Below, piece by piece: positions 10,128-21,852 of a stretch of DNA of 64,000 nt. The stretch is from the NCBI GenBank assembly GCA_020746875.1, contig JAGTJL010000023.1, forward strand, positions 124,001-188,000, written 5' to 3'. The translations under genes were made by a program, and so were the position numbers. Positions within the stretch are counted from its first letter, which is position 1, and the number at the start of each line of letters is the position of its first letter. The notes under the pieces were generated by a model, which did not search any database, had not been told where the DNA came from, and was given only the letters and a program-made list of their open reading frames with translations. The stretch comes from Rhexocercosporidium sp. MPI-PUGE-AT-0058 (Eukaryota; Ascomycota; Leotiomycetes; Helotiales).

Positions 10128-13100
10128 TCATCGAGTCATTTCCCTCTTGGCCTTCTCTTTTGCCTTTTCCTTTTCGATTCTTTCTTTTTCGGCGATCATT
10201 GTTTTGGCCGATGCTGCATCGAAGCCTAGGTAAGTGGTAAGGTAATATTGCCTGCCACAATGAGCTGTGTTTCGCAGTGAGTGAATGTGAGACTTACCTT
10301 GCTTCACGAGTAAGGCGCTGTTTGCGTTCCGCCGTCTGTTTCAAGCAGTCCACCCATTTCAAGTCACGTTTCTCTGCTGACATCGTCTTAATAAGGATCT
10401 CGAATGATGCTGTCACAGGTCTATGATCTGACACTCGGACTTCATGGCGGCGATAATCCAGCTCTTGGATACGATCACGGCCACGGAACAGTACTCGATC
10501 ACACCATGCAGGTGCTCTTTTCTTCTCACTTGAATCGTAGTTGTCGGTACCAACATCGTATTTATATGTCGGTGCAAAGGTTATCGGCGATTCGTCGAAT
10601 GCTCGTAGCTTGAACCATGGATGTTTTCGCTTCGATGCGATGAGTTGATCTCGGTCAAGGAGTTTGTCAAGATTCCTTGACTTGATATCTCTAACCACAG
10701 CATCTCTACCCATGGTATCGATCCGGTAATTGAGATCCCCATTCAAGATACAAATCTCATGATCCATAACCATCGAACCATCGCCGCCTCCGACGTAACT
10801 GTCCTGTCGGACGCTGAAATCTCTTACAGGAGGTAGCAGTGAGCTCTCGAGGATGGCAGCAATATCTGCATTGCGATCTTTGGTCTGGGTTTGACCAGCA
10901 GCAAGATGGCAGTTGATGAAGCACATGGAAGTGTCGTCTAGGACAAAACGAACAATCAAGGCACCCTGTGAAGTTAGCATTGGACTGCAGTCCACTAGTT
11001 GGATTCGACTGACCTTGTTCCCATGTAGTCCACCCATCCCTCGCTTGACCTCAACAGCACTCAAGCCACGAATTCGTTCACGCAACGGTGCTCTAACAAA
11101 GATGCAAGTAAAGAGCCCAACAAGACTTGCAGTATGAAGGAGATGATAGAGCTCGCCTGGTAGGAATTCATCCACACTTGTGGTAAGGAATGCCCGCCAT
11201 TCACGGTATGCTCGACTCATATGCTCATGTTCTGATGTCGGATCCTTTTTCTTGGACTTGAAAAATGTTTCTACACTTGTTAGGTCATCGTCAAATTCCT
11301 ATAGTTTATGCACTTACTGGTCATAGTCTTCTTGTCCTCAAGGTCCACAAGTTCTTGAAAACCAAAGATCAGTAAATCAGGCGAGCCACTGTTTTGCAAA
11401 AGGGTGCGGAAGAATGATGCATCTTCGTCGTCCTTCCGAAGATGACTAGGCGCTGTTGCACCTGCATTCCAAGTCATGACGAGTGCCTTGATAGGGGTAA
11501 ATGCAGCGAATTCAGGTTCCTGGGATTGCATTTGATTTTCTATGAATGTTAGTAGCCGTTGATCTGCATTTTCAGTGGACCTACCAATCCAATCCTCTTG
11601 CAAAAGTCCATCCCAAACCCGAATCATATTATCTTGTCCAAGAGAAACAACATTTGAACGATCCAATGTCCAACAGCTTCCCGGATCCGCTATTAATTTT
11701 ACGACTGGGTCATGATGAGCTTGCCAATCTTTTTGAACAACCCAGGTCGGTTTTGCAGTATCGTAAACATATATCTGGCCAGTGCTGAAGCCTGCCCAGA
11801 GAAATCCACCAACACCAGTAAGTGTGGTGATCTTGTAGACGCTGATATTCACAACGCCTAAACAAGAGTAATCATGTCTAGAGTATATGCTGACTTTTCC
11901 ATCTGTATGGCCAAAGTAAACCCTGTCAGATTGAGATCCGATAGTTGTCCCCGATGTGATATCACCAGTATTTGGTTGGCTGAGCGTGCCCTGGAGCACC
12001 AACCATTGTGTCGCAGTATCTCGACTTGGCACATAGACTCGTACTTCTTTACCAGCTGCATGCCATAGTTCGTCACCAATGACTGTAGAGAAAGTATGGC
12101 CTTTTTGTACTCTGAAGCTCTTGGTTGGATTTCCTACAAGACTGGGAGATCCCTCGCTATCTGGGGCCCACAAGTGTAAGGACCCACCATCGTCAAGAGT
12201 CCACATCTCATTGAGATGTCTGTAAATTTTGATTATGTCACGGCGAGTATGAGCATTCGCTTTGGTCGCTACAACCGTTTGAGTGTGAACGTCTATTTCC
12301 GAAAGCTCACCGGTATTGCTGCCAAGCCACAATCGCTTGCCTTCGTCGTCGACGCTGGCCATGGGCTTGAACGCGACAGACATAATTTTGACCCCCTCTG
12401 TATGGGCTAGACTTGTTAATAGCGAACCATCTAATAAAGTCCAAACTCTGGTGAAATGACCAGTGGTACAGACAAACTCTCCACAAACATCAAGAATTCG
12501 TGTATCGAACTTGGTAGCCAGTTCCCTAGCCAAATTCTGTGGCTCCGGGTGCCGTCGGTTGGATCTCGAAATGTCTGGGTATTCTCCGGGGCTTGGGATT
12601 GTTGATTCCTTGGTCGGAAATGCTACTGGCGCCACATCAGAAGATTGACGAGGCTCTACATGAACTGGTGGATTTCTGAATTCTACCGGGGTTCTTGGTG
12701 ATGATACAGTCATGGATCGTCCATGTGACCTTTGAGGAGTCTGCAACTGGGTGTTTGGCTTGTCTACAGGCTGCGAAAATACCCTTTTTGGTGGTGTCGC
12801 GTACCCAGGCCCGTTCTCCGGGATTGAATTGGGGGATGTCATCATGGGCCGTGCTCTATCCATCGAGGGTCTTGCAGGTGGCGGCATAATGTCTCTGAAT
12901 CCTCGAGCTTTCACTGGGTCTGGCACAGCTTGTGGTCTGGTTGGCAACGCTGGCCTCTGCTCTCCTGTGACCTGAGGTGATATCAGCCCTCGATTAAGCC
13001 CATTCGTGTCTTGGTCCCTTCTTCTATTCACGACAGAGTGGTGAAGAGGAGGCGGTTCAAAAGTTTTGTGGGCAGTTGGAATTGGTTCGGTTGTATTTCT

Positions 13101-13877
13101 GGGCTCAAATACATTCCGTGGTCGTGACAAAGGCGGCCCTGAGATCTCATGCTCAGGACTACTTCCACTGCTTGGAGGGGTACTGAATGGAGATGTTTTG
13201 TCCACCGCAGACTGAGGACCAGGCTCCAGGATAGTAGCTTCCGTTCGGAATGCTAGAGACATTGGTCTGCTATTTATCTTGGGCTTGTCCGCACGATTCA
13301 CAGGCGGAGGTTTTGGTTTTGAAGGTGCATCCCGAATCTCGCGTGCCTCTCTTCTGAATTCGCCTGACCTTCTCGGGGGAGGGGGAGAAGGAGGCTGTGA
13401 GGGATACATCTTGGGAGACCTCCCGGGTTCCAAAAGAGGGGTACTCGGTCTGCTAGGTATCCTGAAATTTCTTGGAGACGCGCTCCCCGAGGTAGTAGAG
13501 ATAGGAGATTCTGTCTGAAGATATGATGGCGTCCCTGGCAGAACCAGATTCAACGTATTGGCCTTGGGTGGTGACTGCGGTGGTTGAATTGTGACTGCCG
13601 GGGGAACTGTCGACAGCGGTCGTAGCCGCATGTTTCTCGTGGGTGAGGGGGACATATTGGCAGAGATAGTTCGAGGGGGCCGGAGGCCTGTATCAACCGA
13701 TTCCTTTTCCCTCCCTCTCGCTGCACGAAGAGCATCTCCAAAACCCACCTCCTCCGGCTGCACAGATGCAGGTCTAACAATATCCCTCGAACCATTGCTG
13801 ACAGCATTCCCAGTTGGTTGCGGCGAAATGGGTTTCGGTCCTGGGGGTGGAGGAGGTTTGGGCTTCAGACTGGCCAT
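10128..13877 (-). CDS. WD40-like plus inositol polyphosphate 5-phosphatase
   Basis: Five exons (13877-11585, 11539-11318, 11270-11014, 10965-10298, 10251-10128) encode 1187 aa. The N terminus (about 1-420) is a disordered Pro/Ser/Arg-rich region starting MASLKPKPPPPPGPKP. A beta-propeller-like region follows (about 450-755; for example LDVCGEFVCTTGHFTRVWTL and LGSNTGELSEIDV). The IPPc catalytic domain has MTWNAG (W788, N789), FGFQELVDLEDKK, LNGDLNYRID, PAWCDRVLF (W1078) and VSDHRPV (S1103-P1106 region), all diagnostic of Mg-dependent phosphatases that remove the 5-phosphate from PI(4,5)P2 or inositol phosphates. It should act in membrane traffic or actin control. Lys/Glu-rich residues close the protein. 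Three introns are very short (45, 47 and 48 nt); the 45- and 48-nt ones are in frame and easily missed. It is divergent from the DUF4748-like gene. Confidence 0.9.
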
Positions 13878-15019
13878 TTGCTCAAAGTGGGATCGCAGGG
13901 AGGATACCGGCTTCTATTTAGACAAGTAGTTAGTCAAACAACGTCTAACAATTTGGGGAGATGGTTCGCACAATAGAAGAGCCATCTAGGCTCTCTGCTG
14001 CAGGCTCCTCCATAGTGAGGTTGCGGTTGCTGACACCAAGATGGCTTGTTCAGGGTCAAATCGCATGCCCATTTGTGATTTGACCGTGGACTCATAGAAA
14101 TCGTGGGCGGGCGTCAGGAGAAGAGTGGTAGGGGAAAGAAAGTCGAAATTGGATGTGGTCGATCATCAAGGAGCCTCATGGAGGGGTCGGGGTAGGGGCA
14201 GGAGGCGTGTCTCGAACAGGGTTGAATAGGAAATCCGGGGGAGATCTTGAAATGCTGAGCCCCCTCGATAGAATTGACAGCGGGCCTCGCAGGATTGGCT
14301 GGCTGGTGAGACAAGTACAATATTGATGATTGGGTTGGAGGGGAAGATGCAGATGAGGATTGCTGCTGCAGATAGATGCATGCAGATGTAATGTGTTTGT
14401 GTGGAGGTATTCGACGAAATAGCTGTTGTTTCGTGTGCCTGTGCCTGTGCCCGTTGCCCTGATTTCCCTTGCCTGGATTCTCACTACGATGGAGATTATT
14501 CCGTGTTGTTGTTGTTATTGGCCAAGTAAGTACTTGTATTCCTAGTTCAACTTCACCAAGTCCAGTCCGTCACATCTATCCATTCTGTTCCATGGCTGGC
14601 TGGCTGGCTCTGCCGATGCGCTATTCTTGGTCCTCGAGGTGACAGGGATCGCCGAGTCCGGGTGAGGTGGTGGGTGGTGGGTGTGTGGCTGGTGTGCGTG
14701 TGGCGTTACAGTTAGTGGGAGGGGCCCGGAGTCAAGCCACAGCTATCGGGCTATCGGGGCTATCGAGCTCATGAGATCAGATCAGATCAGATCAGATCAG
14801 ATCAGGCCATTCCATTCTAGTCAGAGAGAGTAAAGCAGAGCTCGACTCTACGCTTTTTTCAACACACTCACAACTACCGAGTACACTTCAACACCACGCT
14901 TGATCCTCTTGTCAGCAGCTAAAGGTCAATTCAATTGATGATCCATTCTTCCCTTTGAAACATCCATCCTCAGCTGGACATCCGTCCTTCTGGATAAATC
15001 CACCGACAGATCTTCCGAT
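13878..15019. promoter_or_regulatory. Divergent promoter region
   Basis: Region of 1.1 kb between two divergently transcribed genes (5-phosphatase leftward, DUF4748-like rightward). It contains a perfect AGATC array at 14774-14805, a TGGC repeat near 14593-14608 and a GGTGG-rich run near 14667-14700. No coding exon is supported. Confidence 0.5.
14774..14805. repeat. (AGATC)6 pentanucleotide array
   Basis: Six perfect AGATC units plus AG, giving six GATC cores at 5-bp spacing. Paired GATC is the core recognised by fungal GATA-type and White-Collar light-response factors, so the array may be functional, but a plain microsatellite is equally possible. Confidence 0.9.
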
Positions 15020-15564
15020 ATGAATACCGTTAGAGACCTGCTTCCCCTCCTACCTTCCAAGCTCACATCTCCCTCCAGGTTAAATCCTTCTGGTACACAC
15101 TGCCCACGCACACCTACACATGAGGTTCAAGACGTTGACACTGCAATTCTAGGGTGGGATGGGGCGCACTCTGTGTCGGTATGTGGTCAATGCAACGCAT
15201 GCATCGAATGCAATGCCGTGCCTTTGCAGACAAGAACGGGAGCTGATCTCTGGTAGCTGGTGGCGGCGCATACTACTTCGCGAAACAATCGATCAACGCC
15301 GACCGACAGACTAGATTCGAGGCCGAGCAGAGGAAACGGAGGATGCAGGAGTCCTTGGAGTACTCTGCGACGTCAGCATCGAAGGCCGGCTCGAATGGAG
15401 GACCACCCAGATCAGACAGCTCGGGATCGCCCAGTCAGGAAGCCACTCTAGATCCTGCTCCCACACGACATGCGCCGGATACCGAGGGTCAGAGGGTTCG
15501 AGAGAAGAGCAAGTACGAGACGGCTGAACCTTTCCGGGCTAAGAAGGGTGATCGATTTAGTTGA
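15020..15564 (+). CDS. Small membrane protein, DUF4748-like
   Basis: Three exons: 15020-15078, a 26-nt microexon 15153-15178, and 15257-15564, giving 130 aa. The frame is continuous only with this splicing: residues 1-19 MNTVRDLLPLLPSKLTSPS, then a hydrophobic stretch VGWGALCVAGGGAYYFA, then KQSINADRQTRFEAEQRKRR and a disordered tail ending with APDTEGQRVREKSKY and KGDRFS. One membrane segment after a short basic leader suggests a mitochondrial inner-membrane or similar single-pass protein. I recognise the YYFAK-SINADR signature as that of a small fungal family (DUF4748) with no known function; the family name is from memory. The first donor (AG|GTTAAA) is non-optimal; the second (GTATGT) is good. 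Divergent from the 5-phosphatase. Confidence 0.7.
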
Positions 15565-16215
15565 GATTTTAAGTCGGGGGACACTATATTTGAACATTCG
15601 GGATGATGGGCGGGGGAGGGAGAGGCAATAAAGGCAAGCTTTGACAGAGGTCTGAAGGAGAATTATGGCAAGAGAAGAGTGCCTGTGAGATATTTACAGA
15701 GTAAATTAATCTCCTCTTCTGGCGTTTAGGTTGGCTACGGACAATTAGGTGTTGACTTACATGAAAAATATCGCAGTACAGAGAGAATTAAGGTCTTCAT
15801 GAGTAAATGCTGGTGTATGCACAGAGTCAGGAACCTTCTCTACTGGCGTTGAGGTTGGCAAGTGGACAACTAAGTGTGTAGTTGATGGGCTAAATAATGC
15901 GTCAGGCAGTATAATTAAAGAAGGAAGTCCTGATGAACATTTCCTTGCTATATTTCTGGCTATATTTCTATTTCCTATTACCGTGTAGCTATACTCTGAA
16001 AGGCGATGTCCGAGTAGATTGTAGTTGTTGAAACTTCCCCTTCAGCACTGCCCTGATTGGTGCTGGCCTCGGCAGCAAGGCTGAATGGAAATTCCCAAAC
16101 CTCGAGCCGGCTGCTCAAGCCTATTTCAAGCCAGATCAACAGAACCTCATCACCACAACTCTATCTCAACCGATGATTCTACTCTTTTCAAATCTGTCGC
16201 GATAACTACCACACC
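15565..16215. other. Intergenic region
   Basis: 3' flank of the DUF4748-like gene and promoter of the CID gene. Two imperfect copies of a TCT(A)CTGGCGTT-AGGTTGGC segment occur near 15718-15736 and 15839-15857. Nothing else is seen. Confidence 0.4.
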
Positions 16216-17995
16216 ATGGCTTCGCATCAATTAGCCATCGCGAAGGCATCCTTCTCCGCCGGTCTGCTACGACCAGATCCCACCTCTGTCTCGCGCGACT
16301 CAATCGCAGACTTCCACACCCTACTGAACACAGTCGTCGTACAATGCTCGCCAAGAAACGTCCAGGTTTGATCATACACTCTTACAGCTTGTATCAACGC
16401 GATGGCTAAATGGTCCCTGAGGATAGAAATGCAAGCAATGGATTCTAGAGAACACTGCGCAATCGGCTGCGAGATTCACGGCGCTGGGGAAATACTTGAC
16501 TGCTCTGACAGCTTCATTCTCTGAGTCTGGAAAGCAGACGGATTCGACAAAGCGCGAGCCTTCCGTGAAGAGAAAGCGTCTGCATGTCCTCTACTTGGTC
16601 AACGATATACTCTTCCATTCCAGACATCGAATCAACGACGCGTCAATCTGCGGCAAGATACAACCTATACTCGTGAGCTTATTTGGAAGCGCAGCATCAT
16701 TCAAAGAATGTCCAAAGCACCAGGGGAAAGTCCTGGATCTACTTGATATCTGGGAGGAGAGGGGTTACTACTCGAAGGATTATATTGAGAAGCTCCGTGA
16801 AGCTGTCAAGAACGCATCAGAGGCAGGAGAACATGTCGAAGGAAGCACGGGAGTTCAAGAACAAGGCCTCCCTGCCAAATCATCGAAATTAACACCATAT
16901 GTCATGCCAGCTATGCACGGCGATGCTTCCACTCCATGGTTCGATTTACCTGCTGGAAATCTCATGCCACATATCGTTCCAAATTCCACACGGCCAATCA
17001 ATCCCGATATGATCAAGCCTTTGCACTTCGTGGCTGGTCCTGCAGAGGAGGGATTGACATTGGCTGTGAAAGCTCTTCTGGATGATGTAGAAGCTACCTT
17101 TGGAGATGCGCACCTAGGAGAGAAGCCATCCTTGGACATTGACGAACTTGGACAACCTATTATTGTTGATGAGATATCTGGAGACATTCTTGAGGGCGAG
17201 GGATATTATGGATGGTCTCGATCGTTCTGCGAAAAGATGAAGAGGAGAAAGCAGGGATTAGACATACCCAGTCGTGAGGAGGGTCGAGATCAACGAAGCC
17301 AGAGCACGAGTTCAAGTCCTGGTAGGAGGAAGAGACGCTACAGCCAGTCTGACAGTGGTTCAGATCGAGGAGGCTACAGATCTACCCGGCGCCGGCGATC
17401 ATACAGTTCTTCTCGATCTCCAACCCCGGACGGTAAACGAAGTGGCCAAAGTCGACGATCAAGGAGTAGATCGTTCTCTAGGACTCCTCCACCTCCAGAA
17501 CCAAGACCTTCAAATGGACCAGCTTCATTTCAAAGACCTCCACCACCACCTCCTCCCAGCAACCTACCCACCAAACCACCAATGCCTCCTTTTCCACAAC
17601 CTCCCTTCCAGCCGGGCTTCAATCCCAACTTTCCTCCTCCACCTCCACCAAACATGCCTTTTAACGGTCAACACCAGTATGGAGCTTGGCCCCCACCTCC
17701 CCCACCAATGCAAAATATGAACTTCAGTCCTCAGCATCAACAACAGCAGCAAATGGGTTCCTGGCCACCTCCTCCTCCCCCAGGTCCACCTCCTGGAAAT
17801 CCACCTGGAAATTACCAACAACAGGGAAATTATCAGCAGCAAGGCAACTACCAGCAACAAGGAGGCTATGCACCATCTGGGCCAGGTGGCTGGCAACAGC
17901 AGCAGCAGCAAGGCCGAGGTTATAACAATAATAACAACGGATGGAACAATAATCCTCGAGGGGGTAGAGGAGGGTATCGAGGACGTGGATGGTAG
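16216..17995 (+). CDS. CID (RPR) domain RNA-processing protein
   Basis: Two exons (16216-16365, 16427-17995), 572 aa. The N-terminal 150 residues form a CTD-interacting domain: FHTLLNTVVVQCSPRNVQ, KCKQWILENTAQSA, RKRLHVLYLVNDILFHSR and KVLDLLDIWEERGYY are typical of proteins that bind the phosphorylated RNA polymerase II C-terminal domain. Next come an Arg/Ser-rich segment (about 350-405), a polyproline region (about 408-510), NYQQQG repeats (about 512-530) and a C-terminal RGG-type tail. This order resembles the metazoan CHERP/SCAF group without its SURP or RRM domain, so a nuclear role in splicing or 3'-end formation is likely. The first ATG, MASHQLAIAKASF, fits the start of the CID. The exon 1 donor is GTTTGA, unusual but followed by a good acceptor. 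Confidence 0.82.
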
Positions 17996-20900
17996 TATTG
18001 AAGACCACGCATCTCCCTTAACACTGCCGACGCAGAATGCCCTGTTCACTATCCCCTGCCCTGCCATGCAGTCAGTTCACTCTGCATACATGCAGAACAC
18101 CAGCACAGCGCAGCAGCACAAAGCACATTCAATCAATCCTCAACCAGCCTCTCGAATCAAGTGCAATGACGACGGATGGCGGAGACAAGATAGACCCCCA
18201 CGGAATGTATTTCCCTCAAGAAGCGGAGAACCCTGTCAGAACATATGCATACACGCATCCACACATCTATGTGTTAAACTCAAACCAACCGCGCAGTGCA
18301 AAGCAATGCAAGCCAAATAAGGCAACCCGGTTTTCCGGGCTACTATCACTGACTTTCCGTTCCTTTTCCCATTCCTATCTCCGCTCTTATTATTGTTGAA
18401 GTGAGGGTGAGAGTTGCCGCGAGTATGCGCATGCATGCGAAAAGCGTGGGGTTTCATTCCTTTGTGATCTGGTTTGATTGATCAGTTGCTTTTCAGTCTG
18501 CACTTGAATTGAGTGCATGATGATATCCTACCACGACCAGACACCGAAGCCTTTGCACTTCTACCCGCGCATTTTGCACTTTCCCTCAACCCCTCGCTCT
18601 GAACGATGGAAGTGCCTCCTCACCCCATCCCTCCTGCATTTCCTTCCTATCAAGTCCATATACCTCAATCTTGTCAACCTCCTCCTCTCGCCCGTCCCCT
18701 CCAGCTAATTCCAGCCGCGCTAACATACTACCAGTACCAATTCCCATACCCACATCAGCCGCCCTGCTCCCTCTATCCACGTTGAACATCTCCCTAAGTA
18801 TCCTGCCTCCCAGCTGAGATCAGATTCGCCCGGCTTCAAATACCTATCTTTCGTACTGTAGTACAGTTACATATACCCTGCCCCTGCTCCATCCCACGCA
18901 CACTCTTCGCCGTCGACTTTTCATGTCGTGTCACCACGCGTTACACGGATAGACTAATCCCCCACTAGGTTACCAGGTGGCAGGATGGAGGAAAAGGTGG
19001 GATGCGGGGGTGGGGATGTGGGATGAGGGATGTCGAGGAGTAGTGCAGTATTGTTGTCGTAGCTACTGAGCCAGGGCATAGAACTCCTACGGTATAGATA
19101 TTGTGCGCGACAACAACCTAGCTCCTTTCTCTCTTCCTTTACTAGAGATAGAGATATATAGTAATTGTTCGATGGATTTGTAAACTTCGTGGGATGCGAG
19201 ACGGGGTTGTGGAGGGAGGGATGGGCGAGTGTCAAGCGTTCAGCGGGAAGAGTTCTTGAGATGTCCATTCCTCGTTATTATAGTTGTACAGTATATCATT
19301 GATGTAGAAATAAACATACACATCATATCACATCACATCATAGTACAGAATCATATCCTGTTACTGCTCTTCCACTGCACGGTATGCAAGAGAGTGGATG
19401 TGGAGATCATGACAAGGATGAGTCGACATCAGGAGTTCAAGACGTGGAGCGTGGAGCGTGGCATGAAGGGTGCAATGAAGCGCGGGATGACGAGGTAAGC
19501 TATGCGGTGAGGTGGGGTGTGGGCGTACTGAATTCAATCTGGGGTTGTAGGGCACTAGGGCTGTAGAAGATTGAAGGGGGTAGATTGGTTTGGACCGTGG
19601 AGAAGAAGACAGGGTTATTAGAGCCGTGGTGCGTGAGTTTGGGGTATATAGAAAGAGAGGAGAGGGGTGGAAAGGGGGGAGGGGAAAGGCACCTTGAAAA
19701 ATAGTTCGATGCACTGTACTTCGCTTGTTTTATTGAGTTGCCTTTTTGACTTAGTTCATTTCGTTAGTAACTTTACTCGTGCCTGTTGGGTTTTTGTATA
19801 TTCGTTTCTTGTATTTTCACGTTCATTCTATATTACAACCTTCGGAGGTTTCGTTACGTTTTATCGCGCAGGTGGTTAGAATAGATGGGTTACTCTACGG
19901 TCAAACGGGCTTTGATTGTCTCTCCTAAGGGCCCAGAAGACTTTCTTCAATTCTCATTTTCTCAAGTATGCCCAAACCCAGCTCAATAGAAAATACCATC
20001 GTCAATATAAGTCTCTGCTCCTGCTTTTTATTTTTCTCTCTTTTCTCGATGAGGTCAACATTGGAATCTTCCAGTTCATTTCGAAGATGACATTGCGAAA
20101 CACTAAAGCGTTTCTTTTTCTTCAGTGACTATTTCTCAAATACGAATCACCTTTCTCCTCTCAACCGCAAATCTCGCCACCAGAAGACACTTATAGAGAA
20201 TCACTATCTCATATTCATACAGCAATCGTCTGTTTGTCCTGTCGAGCATTCACACTCTAGAAGGACTGAATCATGTCATGACTTCTAAAGTTCAAGTATA
20301 AAACTCCATCGCATCGCAAGGTTCTTCTTGAGAAATGTACTACTTTCTTTCTTTAATTTTCCCTTACTGAACGTGGAGGATCTAATATCTCCAGCACTCA
20401 GTCGTTGAAAACGTTACAGACCATATATCCTCATCATTTCATCTAAGATCCAAGCCCACTTCAACTCAAAACCCCCTTCACGCGACACACCCTAATGTAC
20501 CATAAATCAAACCAGCAGCTAAATAAATAAGTACAAAAATAACTGGCCACCCCTCCTCCAACCAAATGACCACCTGCCCTTCTCCAGGCCGCAACGTTGG
20601 ATATGCTGCAGTTGCTCGAGTCTCACGCCGAGGGCTCCTACGATTATGGAGGGGGGAAGAATGTGTGTTGGTTTGGACATCGGAGGTGTGAGGGCTGTGA
20701 GGAGGTTGAGGGCAAGAAGGGTTGAGAGAAGGAGGGAGTTCGATAGCTTCTGTATTTTGATGAAAAGAAGGGTGTTTGAACCCTGTACTGGAACTTTTCA
20801 AGCCAGATACGATATCTCGCGTAGAGTACTGAGATTAGAATGAAATATGAAAACTTTCCAGGACTCCAAGACAAGACTTCAGACATCTGGTTAGTACGCA

Positions 20901-21852
20901 TCCAAAGCAGTCGTGATTAGATAAAAATAAGTATTTAGCAATGACATGAAGACGGATCTAAATCGGTAGAGTAGTCTTGGATGACTCTAGTACTTTTGGA
21001 GGAGACCTCAGGTCGAGGTGCGTCTCTTTGCTGCCGAATTTTCACAATGTGGTAATTAAGTAACGAATTTAAGTCAACACGAAGGATGAATTTCTTTGAC
21101 ATCCGTCGATCTACTTCCCACAGATTAGAAGACATACCTCGTCGCCGTGCAAATACTTGCGGGTGAATCGGGCAGCGAATTCTACTATCAATAAATTAGC
21201 CCTCAAAAGTAAAAGATAATTGAAGTCAAGGCTGAAGAGATGATTAAAGTCCGGTCGAGACAGAGGATGTACAGCACAACCTTTGGCCTTCCGTTGCTTC
21301 GGAAACAAATCGGTCGAGAGCTAAGCGAGAATTCAGGGGCAAGGCTCAATATTTACCCCTCCTCAAGCGAGGGGTTGATTTTACGTACTCTTCGTCGTCT
21401 TCTTCGGTACAGGAAACCAAAAGATCCCAGCAAAGTCAAATACAGGAATCAGACCCTATTCTTGCCCCTTAAACCAACGAGTTATTTCTAGAAGCCGAAC
21501 GTAGCCGCGGCAACGACCCCTCCCTATCTCAAGGATGGGGGTTATCAGCCACCAATTCTGAAGTGGAGCAAGACGGGCAATCCCAACCCTCCCTCTCGGT
21601 CACCTTCCACGACTAGAAAGACGCATAATCCTAGGCATCTCAAAGTTTCAAAAGATTCCCCAATCGGTGCATCTAAACAAATCACAGACAGAAATTAAGC
21701 ACCTCCGCAGTCGCCCCCGCTTACTTTCTCGGCTAAGCTAGTCCCCTTCATTCCCTTCTCCAATATCTCACCGCGTACATTCTTCCTGTCTTACACTACC
21801 ACAACACATACTTGATCGCACACACTCTCACACTCGCAGAGCCTCATCAAAC
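17996..21852. other. Gene-poor region, 3.9 kb
   Basis: No exon with a recognisable product is seen between the CID gene and the amidase. The left part should contain the CID 3' untranslated region and the last few hundred bases the amidase promoter. A short leftward frame at 18586-18789 is open but isolated. Pyrimidine-rich runs and degenerate CATCA repeats (near 19318-19345) occur. Confidence 0.4.

Noticed and set aside
18586..18789. 67-codon leftward frame rich in Gly and Glu
   Set aside because: Isolated, no exon partners found, no domain.
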